Assembly (NCBI RefSeq): GCF_027887165.1
Contig: NC_077230.1
Coordinates: 346,389,989-346,453,988 of the forward strand
Length of the DNA: 64,000 nucleotides
DNA from: Monodelphis domestica
Taxonomy: Eukaryota > Chordata > Mammalia > Didelphimorphia > Didelphidae
Direction: 5' to 3'
Every line of letters begins with the position of its first letter. Position 1 is the stretch's first letter. A program made the position numbers and the translations under genes. Positions 34,901 through 44,346 of the stretch are shown here, in pieces. The notes beneath the pieces are model-generated. The model was not told the DNA's origin. It did no database searches and was given only the letters and a program-made list of their open reading frames with translations.

Positions 34901-37900
34901 GTGGTGGGGGAAGTTCTTACCGCTGTAGGGGTTGTCTCCTCCAAAGAATTCATGGAAGACTTTGTTGGCATCCCCATGGAAGACATAACCTTTTGTCCAT
35001 GTCAACTGGCTGCTAAATTCAGGAGGGATCCCGCCCTTTAGGCCTTCCTCTCCAAATTTGTCATAGATGGCTTTCTTTATAGCTGTGAGGATAAAGGTCA
35101 ACAAGGTTGATTCCCCAGAGAAGTTGTGGAGGGCCTGGGGGGCTAAAAAGGTTCAGGGGATGAAGCAGGAGTTCTCTCTGCTAGAAGCCCTTCACAGAGT
35201 AATTCACAATTCTTTAGCACTTTAAAGGTTTCCCTTATGCTTTCCACACAATAACTCTGTGAGGCAGGCAATGCATATACCATCCCCTCTGTTTTAGAGA
35301 AGAGAAAACTGAGGCTTAGAAGAGGAAACACTTGTTCAAAGTCATACAGCTCACAGTTGTTAATATTTCAATTTGAGATGCTGTTTCCAACACACTAGGC
35401 CCAAATAAGCCTGAGGAGTCCCCTAGCTCCCAAATCCAGGCCCTGGCTTCCAAAGCTTCCACTTACGGTCACTCAGCACATCATAGGCCTCCGCTATCTG
35501 TTTAAAGCGCTCTGCTGAACCTGGGTCTCGGGCATTTAACCAGTGGTTCTTCAGAGCTAGTCTCCGGTACCTGGAAGGGAGAAGAGGATGTTATAATCAA
35601 AGGACAATCAATAAGAGCTGGAAGAACTTCCCAGACTACCTACTGCAACATCTTTATTTTATCTATTTATTTTTAAACCTTCATCTTCCATCTTGGAATC
35701 AATACTGTGTATTGGCTCCAAGGTGGAAGAGTGGTCAGGGCTAGGCCATGGGGGTCACGTGACTTAATGAAGAAACTGAAGCCTCACAGTTGGAATTTGA
35801 ACTCTGGTCCTCTGACTCCAAAGCCTCAAAGCAAGACCAGGCGTAGTCCTGTCTCTGAGCTCACAATGGTCCGTCCCAAAGGATTTCCTTCCTCTCCTTC
35901 GAGGGGTTACTTCCCTCTACATTGTCCCCATTCCACCAAGAAAGAACGCTCCCCTCACTCCTCCAGTCCCCAGGGATTCCTTTTTATTAGGTCTACAATC
36001 TGACCTCCTCAGATCTTCCATAGGATAGGCAATCCTTTTTATACCCATTAATATACATATAAATGTATATGGAGAATTCAGAGAAACAGGGGAAGACTTA
36101 CCTGAACTGATAAGTGTCAAGAAAGTGGAACCAAGAAAATAACAGACAGTGACTCAAGTCTTGTAAATAAAATCATAAAACAAAACAGAATTGCCATGCA
36201 ACTGCAATGACCCTCTTTGGCTTGAGAGATAAGCTAAGACAATGTGCTTCTTCCCCTTCATTGTGGAGGTAGGAAGACTATGGAGGAAGATCAATAAAAC
36301 GCTGGTGACAAGTGGGAGTGGAGGGAACTGGGCAATAGGCGTTCTCTATGGGGAATCATGAGGAGCGCCAGAGAAGGGAGGATGAGTCTTCCCTCAAAGG
36401 CATTCAGCAATGGAAAATATGGAATGGCCGTATCCAGACCGCATCATCAGAAGGTGAGAGTAAGAGACGGACAGGGAGCTAGCCAATTCTACAGATTTAT
36501 TTTATTTACAGATGAAGGAGCTCAGAGGAAAGGGGCCTCACGTTTAATCAGAGCTGCCTCTGCCCAGGATAGGGTGAGGTCTCTCCAGCAGAATGAATGA
36601 GTTATCAGGCCCAGATGAACCACTTTGTTGTTCATGTTTGACTCTTTATGACCCCATTTAGGGTTTTCTTGGCAAAGATACTGGAGCAGTTTGCCATTTT
36701 TCTCTCTAGCTCATTTTACAGATGAGGAAACTGAGGCAAACAAAGTTAAGTGACTTTTCTAGGGTCACACAGCTAATACATTTCTGAGGTCTGATTTGAA
36801 CTCAGAAAGATGAGTCTTCCTGACACTATCCCGACACTCTATCCGCTTCACTATCTAGCTGCCCCCTAGATGAACTCTGACTGCCGGTGATAGCTGAAAT
36901 ATCAGTGAAACTAGAAGAGGTGTCACAGGACCAAAGAAAGGCAAATTCCAGCGAGGGAAAAAGCTATGGGCCACTTACCTTGTCTTCTATTCCTTGAACG
37001 ATTCTAGAATGTACAATTCAAGCTATGAGATCTCGGCTTTCACTGAGAGAGTGCTAGGGAGATAAAGGTCCCTCTGTGTTCTAGGGGCTGTATCTGTTCT
37101 CCAGATGGCCCATTGGACCTTGACTTTCACAAATACTTTGCTACAATCCAGGAAAGGTCGGAGGGCCTTGGGGCAGATAACCAAGAGAAGAGAAGCCGAA
37201 GATGACACGAGGGCGATTTTCAAGTACCTGAAGATTGATGGGCTCAAAGAATCTCGGAGATGGAAAGGACCTCCGAGGCCCCCTAGTCCAACCTGTTCCT
37301 TACCAAGAACCTCCTACAATGTTGTCCTCAGGTGGTCCTCTTGCCTCCTCCTGGAAGCCTCTAGTGAGGGCAGCTCACTAACTCTAGGGCAGTCCCATAC
37401 CATTTTGGGATAGCTTTAAATTGTAAGGAGATTTTTGCATCAAGCCCAAACTGCCTCATTCCCAGGTGTGCCCTCTGTGACCAACCAGAGCAAATCTAAT
37501 TTCTCCTCTACACGACAGTTCTTCAGCTGATGGAAGATGGTAGTCGTGTCCACTCGAAACCTTCCCTCCTTTGGATCAACCATCTCTGATGTTATTCAAT
37601 CAATCCTTATTACTCTCCTCTGGGCCACTTACTGTCCCATCAATCTCCTTTCTAAACAGCTCAGATCTGAACCCAATATTCCAGGCAGAGTCTGATGAGG
37701 GCAGAAGACAGTAGGACTGCTGCTTCCCTAGTTCTCAATTCTGCCCTATTCCAGAAGCATTTTTTGACCCTCACACTGAGTTCATTAAAAAACCAGGGGC
37801 AGCCAGGCAGCTCAGTGTACTGATAGCCAGGCTAGAGATGGGAGGTTCTGGGTTCAAATGTGACCTCAGACACTTCCTACCTGTTTGACCCTGGGCAAGT

Positions 37901-39844
37901 CACTTCACTCCAGTTACCTAGTTCTTACTCTCTTCTGTCTTGGAATAGATACTTAGTATAATACTGATTCTAAAACAGAAGGTATGGGGCAGAAGACAGT
38001 AGGACTGCTGCTTCCCTAGTTCTCAATTCTGCCCTATTCCAGAAGCATTTTTTGACCCTCACACTGAGTTCATTAAAAAACCAGGGGCAGCCAGGCAGCT
38101 CAGTGTACTGATAGCCAGGCCTAGAGATAGGAGGTCCTGGGATCAACTCTGGCTTCAGACACTTCCCAGCTGTGGGACCCTGGGCAAGTCACTTAACCCC
38201 CATTGCCTAGGCCTTACCACTCTTCTGCCTTGGAGCCAATAATTGTTATCTATTTGAAAACAGAAGGTAAGGGCATATGAGGATAAAAAAGATGGGAAAC
38301 ATAGGAAGGAAGCAGGTTATGCTTTGAGTGGCAGAGAATTTTATATTTGCCCAAGGAAGTAATGGGGAGCTACAGGAATTTATTGAATATAGAGGTAGCA
38401 TGATTAGCCATGATGGGCTGAAATGGGAAGAAAGGTGAAGCAGGGAGTCCAACCAGCAAGCCAGTCACTGCAATAGTCTAGGCATGATGTGATGAGGACC
38501 AGTAACAGGGTAGTGGCAGTATCAGGGCAGAGAAGGGGGCGTACATGAGAGATGATATGAACAGAAAGGACGGGTTAGAGTACAGCGTTAAGGATGCCAC
38601 CTGGGCGAGGAGGCTGGGGAACTGAGAGGAGAATGATGCCTGCCACAGTAAGAAGTTAGAACAAGGCAGGACTTGGGAAGAAAGACGAGGTCAATTTTGG
38701 ACATGGTAAGCTTAAGACGCCTATTTTGAAATAATATCTGTATCTTCCTCCCCAACCCATAACCCCAACATCCTTCTCTCTACCCCCTGTTCCCTGCTTC
38801 GGTTAATGAAGTGAAAGAGGTCACCTTCCCCTTCTGCTGTCCCAAACAGAAATTTCTCAAAAAGTTTTCTCATTTCCTGAGTTCAAAAATGCCTAGCTGG
38901 ATGACCTTGGGCAAGTCACTTAACCCCTGTTGCCTAGCCCTTACTGCTCTTCTGCCTTGGAACCAATATACAGTATTGATTCTAAGATGGAAGGTAAGGA
39001 TTAAAAAAAAAAGTCTTGGCAGCTGCACCATTTGGCCATTCCTAATTACTCAGGGTACATGGTTGGAATTAGAGGTCCATCTCTCCCTTCCATTTTAGCC
39101 TAGAGAATGGGAAAAGAGACAGAAGTAGAGAAAAAGGGGAGGGAGTAGGGACAAAGAGAAGAAGTCCAATGGAACCAGGGCACAAAACCTGGCACTCTTA
39201 TCTCCTGGAGGGTCAAATGTAGAGTATGACAGGGTGAAAATAGGGTGGAGGAAGGAAGAAAAAGAAGAGGAGAGAGAGCAGGTGAGAAAAGGGAGGGAGT
39301 AGGAAGTCAAAGGGAGGAAGAGGAATATGAGAAGGGGGGAAAAAGGAAGTGGGGAAAAGGAGGAAAGAGAAAAAGAAAGGGGAAGAGGAAAAGGAAGGAG
39401 AAAAGAGAGGAAGAGAAAGAAGGGGAAAGGAGGGAGGAGAAAGAAGAGCTGAGGATGAAGAAATAGGGAGAAAGAAGAGGAGAGAAAAGGGGAAGGGAAA
39501 AGTAAGAAGGGTAGAGAAGAGAGGAGGAGAAAGAAGAGGGGAAGGAAGAAGGAAGGAGGAGGGAGAAAGAAGAGGAAAGAAGGGAGGGGGAAGGGAGTGA
39601 AGGAGAAACAAGAAAGAATGACGGGAAACGAGAAAGGGGAAGCTGTAAGGAAAATGAAAGAGAAAAGAGAAGGAAGAAGACAGGAAATTGAAGGGACAAG
39701 GGATAGGAAGAGATTAACGGAGGAGAAGGGGAGAGGCTGAGGAACGGCCAGAAGAGTCCCCTTGTGCCAAACTTACGCCTTCTTTATGTCTGCATCCTGG
39801 GCACTCCTAGAGATGTCCAAAGCGATATAGTAATCGAAACCCAT
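25988..39844 (-). CDS. DNAJB13: DNAJB13, axonemal DnaJ/Hsp40 family protein (eight coding exons)
   Basis: Coding exons in transcript order are 39777-39844, 35467-35570, 34921-35082, 32725-32882, 29530-29643, 28986-29099, 27184-27260 and 25988-26141. All splice borders and phases fit, giving 951 nt and 316 residues, the human length. The J domain fills residues 1 to about 66, followed by a G/F-poor linker and the C-terminal peptide-binding domains (for example [19 protein letters not shown] and [17 protein letters not shown]). The J-domain loop reads H32-W33-L34 where canonical J proteins have HPD, so Hsp70 ATPase stimulation is not expected. The protein is the counterpart of radial-spoke RSP16 and is needed for motile cilia and sperm flagella (known for the family). 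A perfect X-box upstream fits ciliary regulation. The ORF is intact. Confidence 0.97.
26227..26245 (+). repeat. run of 19 G in DNAJB13 intron 7
   Basis: An uninterrupted G19 is followed by AGGGGG, about 90 bp before the last coding exon in transcript direction; on the coding strand it is a C-run. Confidence 0.9.
27375..27480 (-). repeat. SINE/MIR fragment, antisense, in DNAJB13 intron 6
   Basis: It reads AAGTGACTTGCCAGGATCAC, ACAGCTAGGAAATGTC and TTTGAACTGGGTCTTCCTGA. Confidence 0.6.
27957..28380 (-). mobile_element. L1 3' end, antisense, in DNAJB13 intron 6
   Basis: It runs from AAAAACAATTTCTAACC through TTCACTCTGCATTGGTTCA to CAGCCATTCCCCAATGGATG. A family A SINE follows at its end. Confidence 0.65.
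28381..28552 (+). repeat. family A SINE
   Basis: It reads TAGGTGGATAGAGAGCTGGG, GCTGTGTGACCCTGGACAAG and CTGCCCTGGAACCAAGAC. Confidence 0.75.
28630..28795 (+). mobile_element. L1 3' end, sense (a second L1 subfamily)
   Basis: It reads AATATCAATAATATGGAAAT, GGCTATGGGAGAGGGATGGG, GAAAAATATTCTAAATTAG and a tail AATTAAATAAAATTTAAAA. The tail type differs from the copies at 19105 and 4500. Confidence 0.65.
29281..29445 (+). repeat. family A SINE in DNAJB13 intron 5
   Basis: GGACAGCTGGGCGGCTCAGT through GTGTGACCCTGGGCAAGTCA to TTGAAATGGATCCTGAAGG. It lies about 85 bp from exon 5. Confidence 0.75.
29990..30475 (-). repeat. L2 remnant, antisense
   Basis: It reads ACAAACATTTATTAAGGGGC, GGAGGAGTCAGAGGGGCTTC and CTAGAGGCAATAGTGAGCC. 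Confidence 0.55.
31110..31250 (-). repeat. family A SINE fragment, antisense
   Basis: It reads GGTGACTTGCCCAGGGTCAC, GTATCTGAGGTCGCATTTG and AACCCAGAACTCCCGTCTCC. Confidence 0.65.
31415..31655 (-). repeat. family B SINE, antisense
   Basis: It reads GTTCAGTCATGTCTGACTC, GACCCCATTTGGGATTTTC, CTCATTTTACATATGAGG and GCTTGCCCAAGGTCATACAG. Confidence 0.75.
31738..31882 (+). repeat. family A SINE, decayed
   Basis: It reads GGCCCAGAGGAGTGGTCCTG, CTAGGTGACCCTGAGCAAG and GACAGAGGAAGGGTTAAAAA. Confidence 0.6.
33380..33850 (-). mobile_element. L1 internal fragment, antisense
   Basis: It reads GTGTTTCTTGTAAATAACAT, ATAGTTGGGTTTGGGTTTC and CCATTCACATTCACACTTA, as in antisense L1 ORF2. A 123-codon open frame over it is not a gene. 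Confidence 0.5.
34055..34240 (+). repeat. family A SINE
   Basis: It is nearly complete, from GGGCAGCAGGGTGGCTCAGT to GAGTCTAAGATGGAAGGTAA. Confidence 0.8.
35675..35830 (-). repeat. family A SINE, antisense, in DNAJB13 intron 1
   Basis: It reads CTTCCATCTTGGAATCAAT, TTGGCTCCAAGGTGGAAGAG and GGGCTAGGCCATGGGGGTCA, then a diverged head. It lies about 105 bp from exon 2. Confidence 0.65.
36620..36868 (-). repeat. family B SINE, antisense, nearly complete
   Basis: It reads TGACTCTTTATGACCCCATT, TTTCTTGGCAAAGATACTGG, CATTTTACAGATGAGGAAAC and a tRNA-like head ending near CTATCTAGCTGCCCCC. Confidence 0.8.
37225..37790 (+). repeat. CR1/L3-like remnant in DNAJB13 intron 1
   Basis: It reads CTAGTCCAACCTGTTCC, CAGATCTGAACCCAATATTC and CAGAGTCTGATGAGGGCAGA, the phrase order of amniote CR1-type elements. 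The family call is from memory. Confidence 0.5.
37795..37986 (+). repeat. family A SINE, first tandem copy
   Basis: It runs GGGGCAGCCAGGCAGCTCAG to TTCTAAAACAGAAGGTATGG and has a diverged 3' part. Confidence 0.8.
38083..38275 (+). repeat. family A SINE, second tandem copy
   Basis: It has the same 5' end as the first copy, but its 3' part is nearer the family consensus (CCCCCATTGCCTAGGCCTTA, CTGCCTTGGAGCCAATAAT). Confidence 0.8.
38277..38725 (-). repeat. L2 remnant, antisense
   Basis: It reads AATGGGGAGCTACAGG, GCAATAGTCTAGGCATGATG and CAATTTTGGACATGGTAAGC, the antisense L2 order. Confidence 0.6.
38880..39012 (+). repeat. family A SINE, 5' truncated
   Basis: It reads GATGACCTTGGGCAAGTCAC, CCTTGGAACCAATATACAGT and GATGGAAGGTAAGGATT, then a run of A. 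Confidence 0.75.
39100..39740 (+). repeat. polypurine (GA-rich) tract in DNAJB13 intron 1
   Basis: About 0.6 kb is almost purely A and G, densest at 39240-39700. It ends about 35 bp from the exon 1 donor. On the DNAJB13 coding strand it is polypyrimidine. Long open frames on both strands are a by-product. Confidence 0.9.
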
Positions 39845-39930
39845 GGCTAAGTTGACCTCGGACCGGCCAGAGGAGAACGGGAAATAGCTTTAATGAATCG
39901 CCAAACCTGGCTGTTACACTGTGTTCTCTA

Positions 39931-39945
39931 GTTGCCAACGGCAAC
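39931..39945 (-). promoter_or_regulatory. DNAJB13: X-box (RFX-type site) upstream of DNAJB13
   Basis: GTTGCC-AAC-GGCAAC is a two-sided, fully palindromic match to the RFX X-box consensus, 87-101 bp upstream of the DNAJB13 ATG. RFX2 and RFX3 drive motile-cilium genes in vertebrates through such sites. Occupancy is inferred. Confidence 0.75.
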
Positions 39946-40487
39946 CACCCCGAGGCACTGTGGGAGCTGTGTTGGTTTCCGATCTCTGGAGTGCGGAGAT
40001 GCTGCTTTCACCTGGGACTCCTTCCTGTCCCTAAACCCATCCGCCCCGCTCCATCCACCCAGCCCCGCTCTAAGGCGTGGGATGTAAGGGGAAGGGAGAG
40101 ACTAACGACGGGGGCACCGTTGCCAGTGGGAGGGCCGCGCTTAGTAAGGGATGGCTTAAGGAGCCCTTAGGCAGGGTACCCCAGGGCCAGTTGGTGCTCT
40201 CGCGAGGAGCTCCGAGGTCTGGCCAAATGGATGGTAACAGTCGTGGAGTTTAAGGGCAACACGTATTTTCCCTACAAGAATCCTCTGAGCTAAATAGCAT
40301 CGTAGTAATTATTTCCGCTTTACCCATAGTGCTACCTAGATGAGTTTTGGCCGAATTGCCTGGGACGTGGCTGAAGTCCCCATATGGACCCCAGGTCTAG
40401 GGACACAGAAGCCCGCTGCGCTGCGTGCACCACAGCCCCTCTCCTCCCTTTTGTCCTTTGTTACTGATATCATTAATATATAATAAA

Positions 40488-40545
40488 GGGGGGCCCCAAA
40501 GCTTTAATGCAGTCGTAAGCTTTAATACATTTGACTTATAATAAA
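40488..40545 (-). mobile_element. fragment resembling the neighbouring MITE, inverted
   Basis: GGGGCCCCAAAGCTTTAATG and the following GTAAGCTTTAAT parallel the reverse complement of the right end of the MITE at 40580 (GGGTGTCCCCAAAGTCGTAG...ACGCTTTAATGC). Confidence 0.45.
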
Positions 40546-40579
40546 TCTCCATCCCCCATTCCCAAACTATAGATACATA

Positions 40580-40692
40580 TACGGGGTGTCCCCAGTGTCT
40601 TCAATTAAATGAAGCCATTTAAAGTTTATTAATTCCATAGATAGTAAGCATTAAAGCGTAAGATTACACTACGACTTTGGGGACACCCCGTA
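40580..40692. mobile_element. mariner-like MITE
   Basis: Perfect inverted ends TACGGGGTGTCCCCA (40580-40594) and their complement (40678-40692) bound about 110 bp, with TA at both borders. The match extends to 18 bp if the flanking ATA/TAT is counted. There is no coding content. Confidence 0.8.
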
Positions 40693-41486
40693 TATGTATG
40701 TGGGTGGGAGGGGAGGCATTCAGGTTTTATTACAAATCATTTTCTCTCATCTTTATTTATTTGTCCCATTTAGAGCTTCTACTCATCATTCCACTGAAAC
40801 TGCTCTCTCAGAAGGGCAGCAATCAAACTCTGTCCTGGATGTGACTGCATAGGTCAGCTGGAAGTTTGTAGCTCTGTGACTCAGTTTGAAGAACACAGCA
40901 ATAAATAGATATATATAGCAGCAGGACCATACAAGATCCTAATAGACCTACCAGATGGGCATAGATCTTGGTCCTAACCCAGAGTCCCAAGAAGCAAGAG
41001 TAGAAGAAAGCATAAAGAGAAAAAGATTTTTAAAAATGTTGTGATGCAAGGACACTCGGGATACAAACTGAGAAGGGGAGAATAATCCCCAAATACCTAC
41101 AAACAAAACCTCTGAGGGCTTAGGCACAATAACAATTAAAAAATCCTAGAAGAAATGAAACAAAAAAGTATTTTTAAGAGTTGAAATTATATTAAATAAG
41201 TTTGGCAAAGAAAGAATGGAAAGAATTGGCAAAGAAATGAGATTTTGGTGGGAAAAATCGAGAGCGAGAAGTAGCAGTTTAGCAGAAATGGGCCTTACCC
41301 AAGGAACAGATTCTGTGAAGATTGGTATGTACCAAACACAAATGAATGACTACAGGAGACAAGAAACATTAAAAAGTCACAAGACTAAAAGTTAACAAAG
41401 TTTCAAAGTTACAAGACTGAAAAAAATAAAAGAAAATGCAAGAGACCAATAGAAGGAAGGAAAAGAGAAAGGAAGGAAAGAAAGAA

Positions 41487-41755
41487 GCATTTATTAAGCC
41501 TCTATCATATATCAGGCACTGCACAAGGTACTTTACAAATTATGACTCTGTAAATTGCCAAACTGTACAAATATTTTCTCATTTGATTCTCACAACACCC
41601 ACTCTGATGGGTAGGTGCTATTTTTAACCCATTGTAAAATTGAGGAAACTAAAGCAAACAGGTTTAATGACTTGTCCAGGGTCTTATAGCTAGTCTATGT
41701 GTGAGACTGTATCTGAATTCAAGGCTTCTTGGCTCCAAGTTTAGTGCTCTTAACC
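41487..41755 (-). repeat. MIR/L2-type CORE-SINE, antisense
   Basis: It reads GCATTTATTAAGCCTCTATC, CTCATTTGATTCTCACAACA, TGAGGAAACTAAAGC and GACTTGTCCAGGGTCTTATA. Confidence 0.7.
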
Positions 41756-41883
41756 TGGAAAATGGATGAAAGAGAGATAATATAAGAATCACTGGACTAC
41801 CCAAAAGTCATGGACAAAGAAATATCTTTATATCATTTTTCAGGTAATCATGAAAGAAAACTGCCCAACTATATTAGAACAAG

Positions 41884-42067
41884 GGGGCAGCTGGATGGCT
41901 CAGTGGATTGAGAGCCAGGCCTAGAGAGGGGAGGTCCTGGGTTCAAGTCTGGCCTCAGACCCTGGGCAAGTCACTTAACCGCCATTGCCTAGCCCTTACC
42001 ACTCTTCTGCCTTGGAACCAAGGCACAGTATTGATTCCAAGATGGAAGGTGAGGGTTTAAAAAAAAA
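41884..42067 (+). repeat. family A SINE
   Basis: It runs GGGGGCAGCTGGATGGCTCA to GATTCCAAGATGGAAGGTGA, then A-rich; a short stretch between CTCAGAC and CCTGGGCAAG is missing. Confidence 0.8.
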
Positions 42068-42379
42068 TAGAACAAGAGGGTAAAGTGAAAAAAAAAACAC
42101 CACATCAATCATCTTCTGAAAGAAACCCCAGAATGAAACTCCTAGAAACATCATAGCCAAAGTTCAGAGCTTCCAGGTTAAAGACAAAATATTGCAAGCA
42201 GCTGGAAAGAAAGAATTCAAGTACTGAGGAACCACGCAGTCGGGATCACACAAGATTAAACAGCCACCACAATAAAGAAGTGGAGAACTGGAATATGCTA
42301 TTCCAAGAGGCAAATGATATTAGGCTTACAACCCCTACGACTCTGAGAGGAGATCTGTAGGGGCAGGGAAACCACCATT

Positions 42380-43070
42380 TCTGTGCATTTAACATAGATT
42401 TGTTTCACTTCATGTTTTTCCTGAGTAGAAAATGTGGGCATTTTTCAGATATTGATTTTTTCACTCTAAATCGCTTCCTCGTAAGTCCTCTCACATTTAT
42501 TTGAATTCCTTATCCTTGTTCCTAATTGTGCAATAATATTCAATCACACTTATGCACTATAATTCCTTCAGTCATCCCCAGTCATTGGACACTTGACTTG
42601 TTTCCAGTTTTTCTTGGACCTGTGGTATAAGCTCCTTAAGGGCAGATGCACTCAATTTGTATCTTTGAATGTCCAATGCATAGCACCATACCAGGGACTT
42701 CATAAATCCTTGATGTCTATAGAACTGAATTGCTATTAAACAATATGACTGCTGTGATAATGCATGTATAACCTGCCAGAATGAGGAGGGGGAAGAGAGG
42801 GGAGGGAGGAAGGGAGATAAGTTCAATCACATAACTTATGTGAAACTTATGTGAAAACTTAGGTGGAAATTTGTCATTATATGTCATTGGTAAAAAAAAA
42901 AAATTCAAAAATATGACTGCTAGAATATAGGACTTTCTCTCCTTTATGGATGCTCCTAGAAGTAGAACCATTGGGTTAAAGGGCATGAATGTATTTGAAA
43001 TTCTACTCTTATAATTCCATATCGCTTTCCAAAAAGGCTGAACCAATTCACAGCTCCACTAGCAATGTAA
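42380..43070 (-). mobile_element. L1 3' region, antisense, interrupted
   Basis: Left part: CAATAATATTCAATCACAC and CAGTCATCCCCAGTCATTGG. Right part: AGAACCATTGGGTTAAAGGG and TTCACAGCTCCACTAGCAAT. Between them lie a MIR/L2-like 3' end (about 42620-42715) and a sense L1 tail (about 42740-42905). Confidence 0.6.
42740..42905 (+). mobile_element. L1 3' end, sense, inside an antisense L1
   Basis: It reads ATGCATGTATAACCTGCCAG, GAGGGGGAAGAGAGGGGAGG and GTGGAAATTTGTCATTATAT, then A11. Confidence 0.6.
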
Positions 43071-43074
43071 AGGT

Positions 43075-44340
43075 GTATCTGTGTTTCCTATGGCTGAGGC
43101 AGTCCTAAATGTGATCATCTTGTATTTACTTTATCAAGATGGCAGGCGTAAAGAGGAAACTCGAATTGTTTTCATTTACACTGTTATGGTGACTAGAGAT
43201 GGGGAAAAAAATAATAATGTGGGTACTGAGAAAGTGTTTCTTCTATTAAGAACTGCTTGTTCTCGTACCTTTTGATTCAATTGTGGTAACTTCACAGAGA
43301 AACCACCTAATCTTTTTATCTGCCCCAGTTCCATGACTACTTTGATCCTCCGGCTTAAGCAGAAACTGGTTCCTTTTTTGCCTCTATATCCCTAATACCA
43401 ATTGTAGCTGGTTATTGTCATTATTAGGCACATGATAAGTGCTTTATAAGTATTTACTAAATCATTAGCTTCAGTACAGTTTTTGTTACAGTTGGCTTTT
43501 TTTCTACTACCAGATAGCATTTATTTGTGAGGCAAAATCCTAACTGGCTATTTTGGAGAAGGTGAGACTAAGGTGCGACAACTGGAGCAATGACCTGGGG
43601 TGCTGATAAGCAGGGCAGTGGTACTATTCTTCCGTGGGGCATGTCTGTTGCTCAATCAGCTCTCTTCCATGCTCCAAACTTTAACCTCCAGAGTTCATTT
43701 GCTAAGAGCTGCTTTCCTCCACTTAGCACAGTGGCTGATACCTAGTAGGCACTTAATACATTGACTTCCCTAAGCTCTCTGTAAGGCTAACCTTTATTCT
43801 CCTCCTAGCTCTGCTTTTTGATTTGCCACCATGCCTCAGCTGCCATCTCCCCCTGGAAACTCCCTTAGTGCCTGGAATATCCATATATCTCTGCAGCCTT
43901 CTCATTCTGGAGGCTCTCCACCAAGCTTTTCCCTTCCTTCCCATTCAGCCGCCTTTTTGACTTTCTGGATTTCAGTCTCATCTCCTCTGGTGTGGTGCCT
44001 TCCCCAGTTAGAAGGGAAGATTCTTGAGGATAGGGAGTGTTTGGTTGTAGTTTGTGTTTGTGTCCTCCCTGCTTAGGAGCATCTGCTAATTATAGCAACC
44101 ATGTAGTACATTTTGTTGGTTTGCCCTGGTCCTCACCCACCATCTGTCCCACCTTCTGCCTATTGTAGAGTCTAGGCTAATGGGTGGAGTTAGAGGCTAC
44201 ACACTGTTGAAGTGGGCCATCTTTGCTCCTGGAACCACCACTCTCAGCTGGGGCAGACTGCTCTTTCTGTCGCACCTCATGCAGGCACATGTCACAGGGA
44301 GTACCCAGAATCCTTGACAATTTTGGGAACTTCTGGTGGA
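43075..44340. other. intergenic, unassigned
   Basis: No gene is seen. There is a MIR/L2-like 3' end near 43400-43460 (ATTAGGCACATGATAAGTGC) and another near 43720-43770. Confidence 0.4.
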
Positions 44341-44346
44341 GGGGGG

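Larger units (their letters stand above)
37701..38276 (+). repeat. tandem duplication, 288-bp unit (CR1-like end plus family A SINE)
   Basis: Units are 37701-37988 and 37989-38276. About 133 bp (37701-37833 versus 37989-38121) look identical, including the first 40 bp or so of the SINE; the rest of the two SINEs differs at many positions. Confidence 0.85.

Noticed and set aside
37701-38276. CRISPR-like or satellite array
   Set aside because: There are only two units and they contain a CR1-like piece and a SINE, so this is a duplication rather than an array.
39213-39699. Open frames of 130 codons in the GA-rich tract
   Set aside because: They encode Ser/Phe/Leu/Pro or Glu/Lys/Arg low-complexity peptides created by the purine bias.
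41884-41960. tRNA gene candidates in SINE heads
   Set aside because: The heads resemble tRNA promoters but lack a foldable cloverleaf and are followed by SINE bodies.
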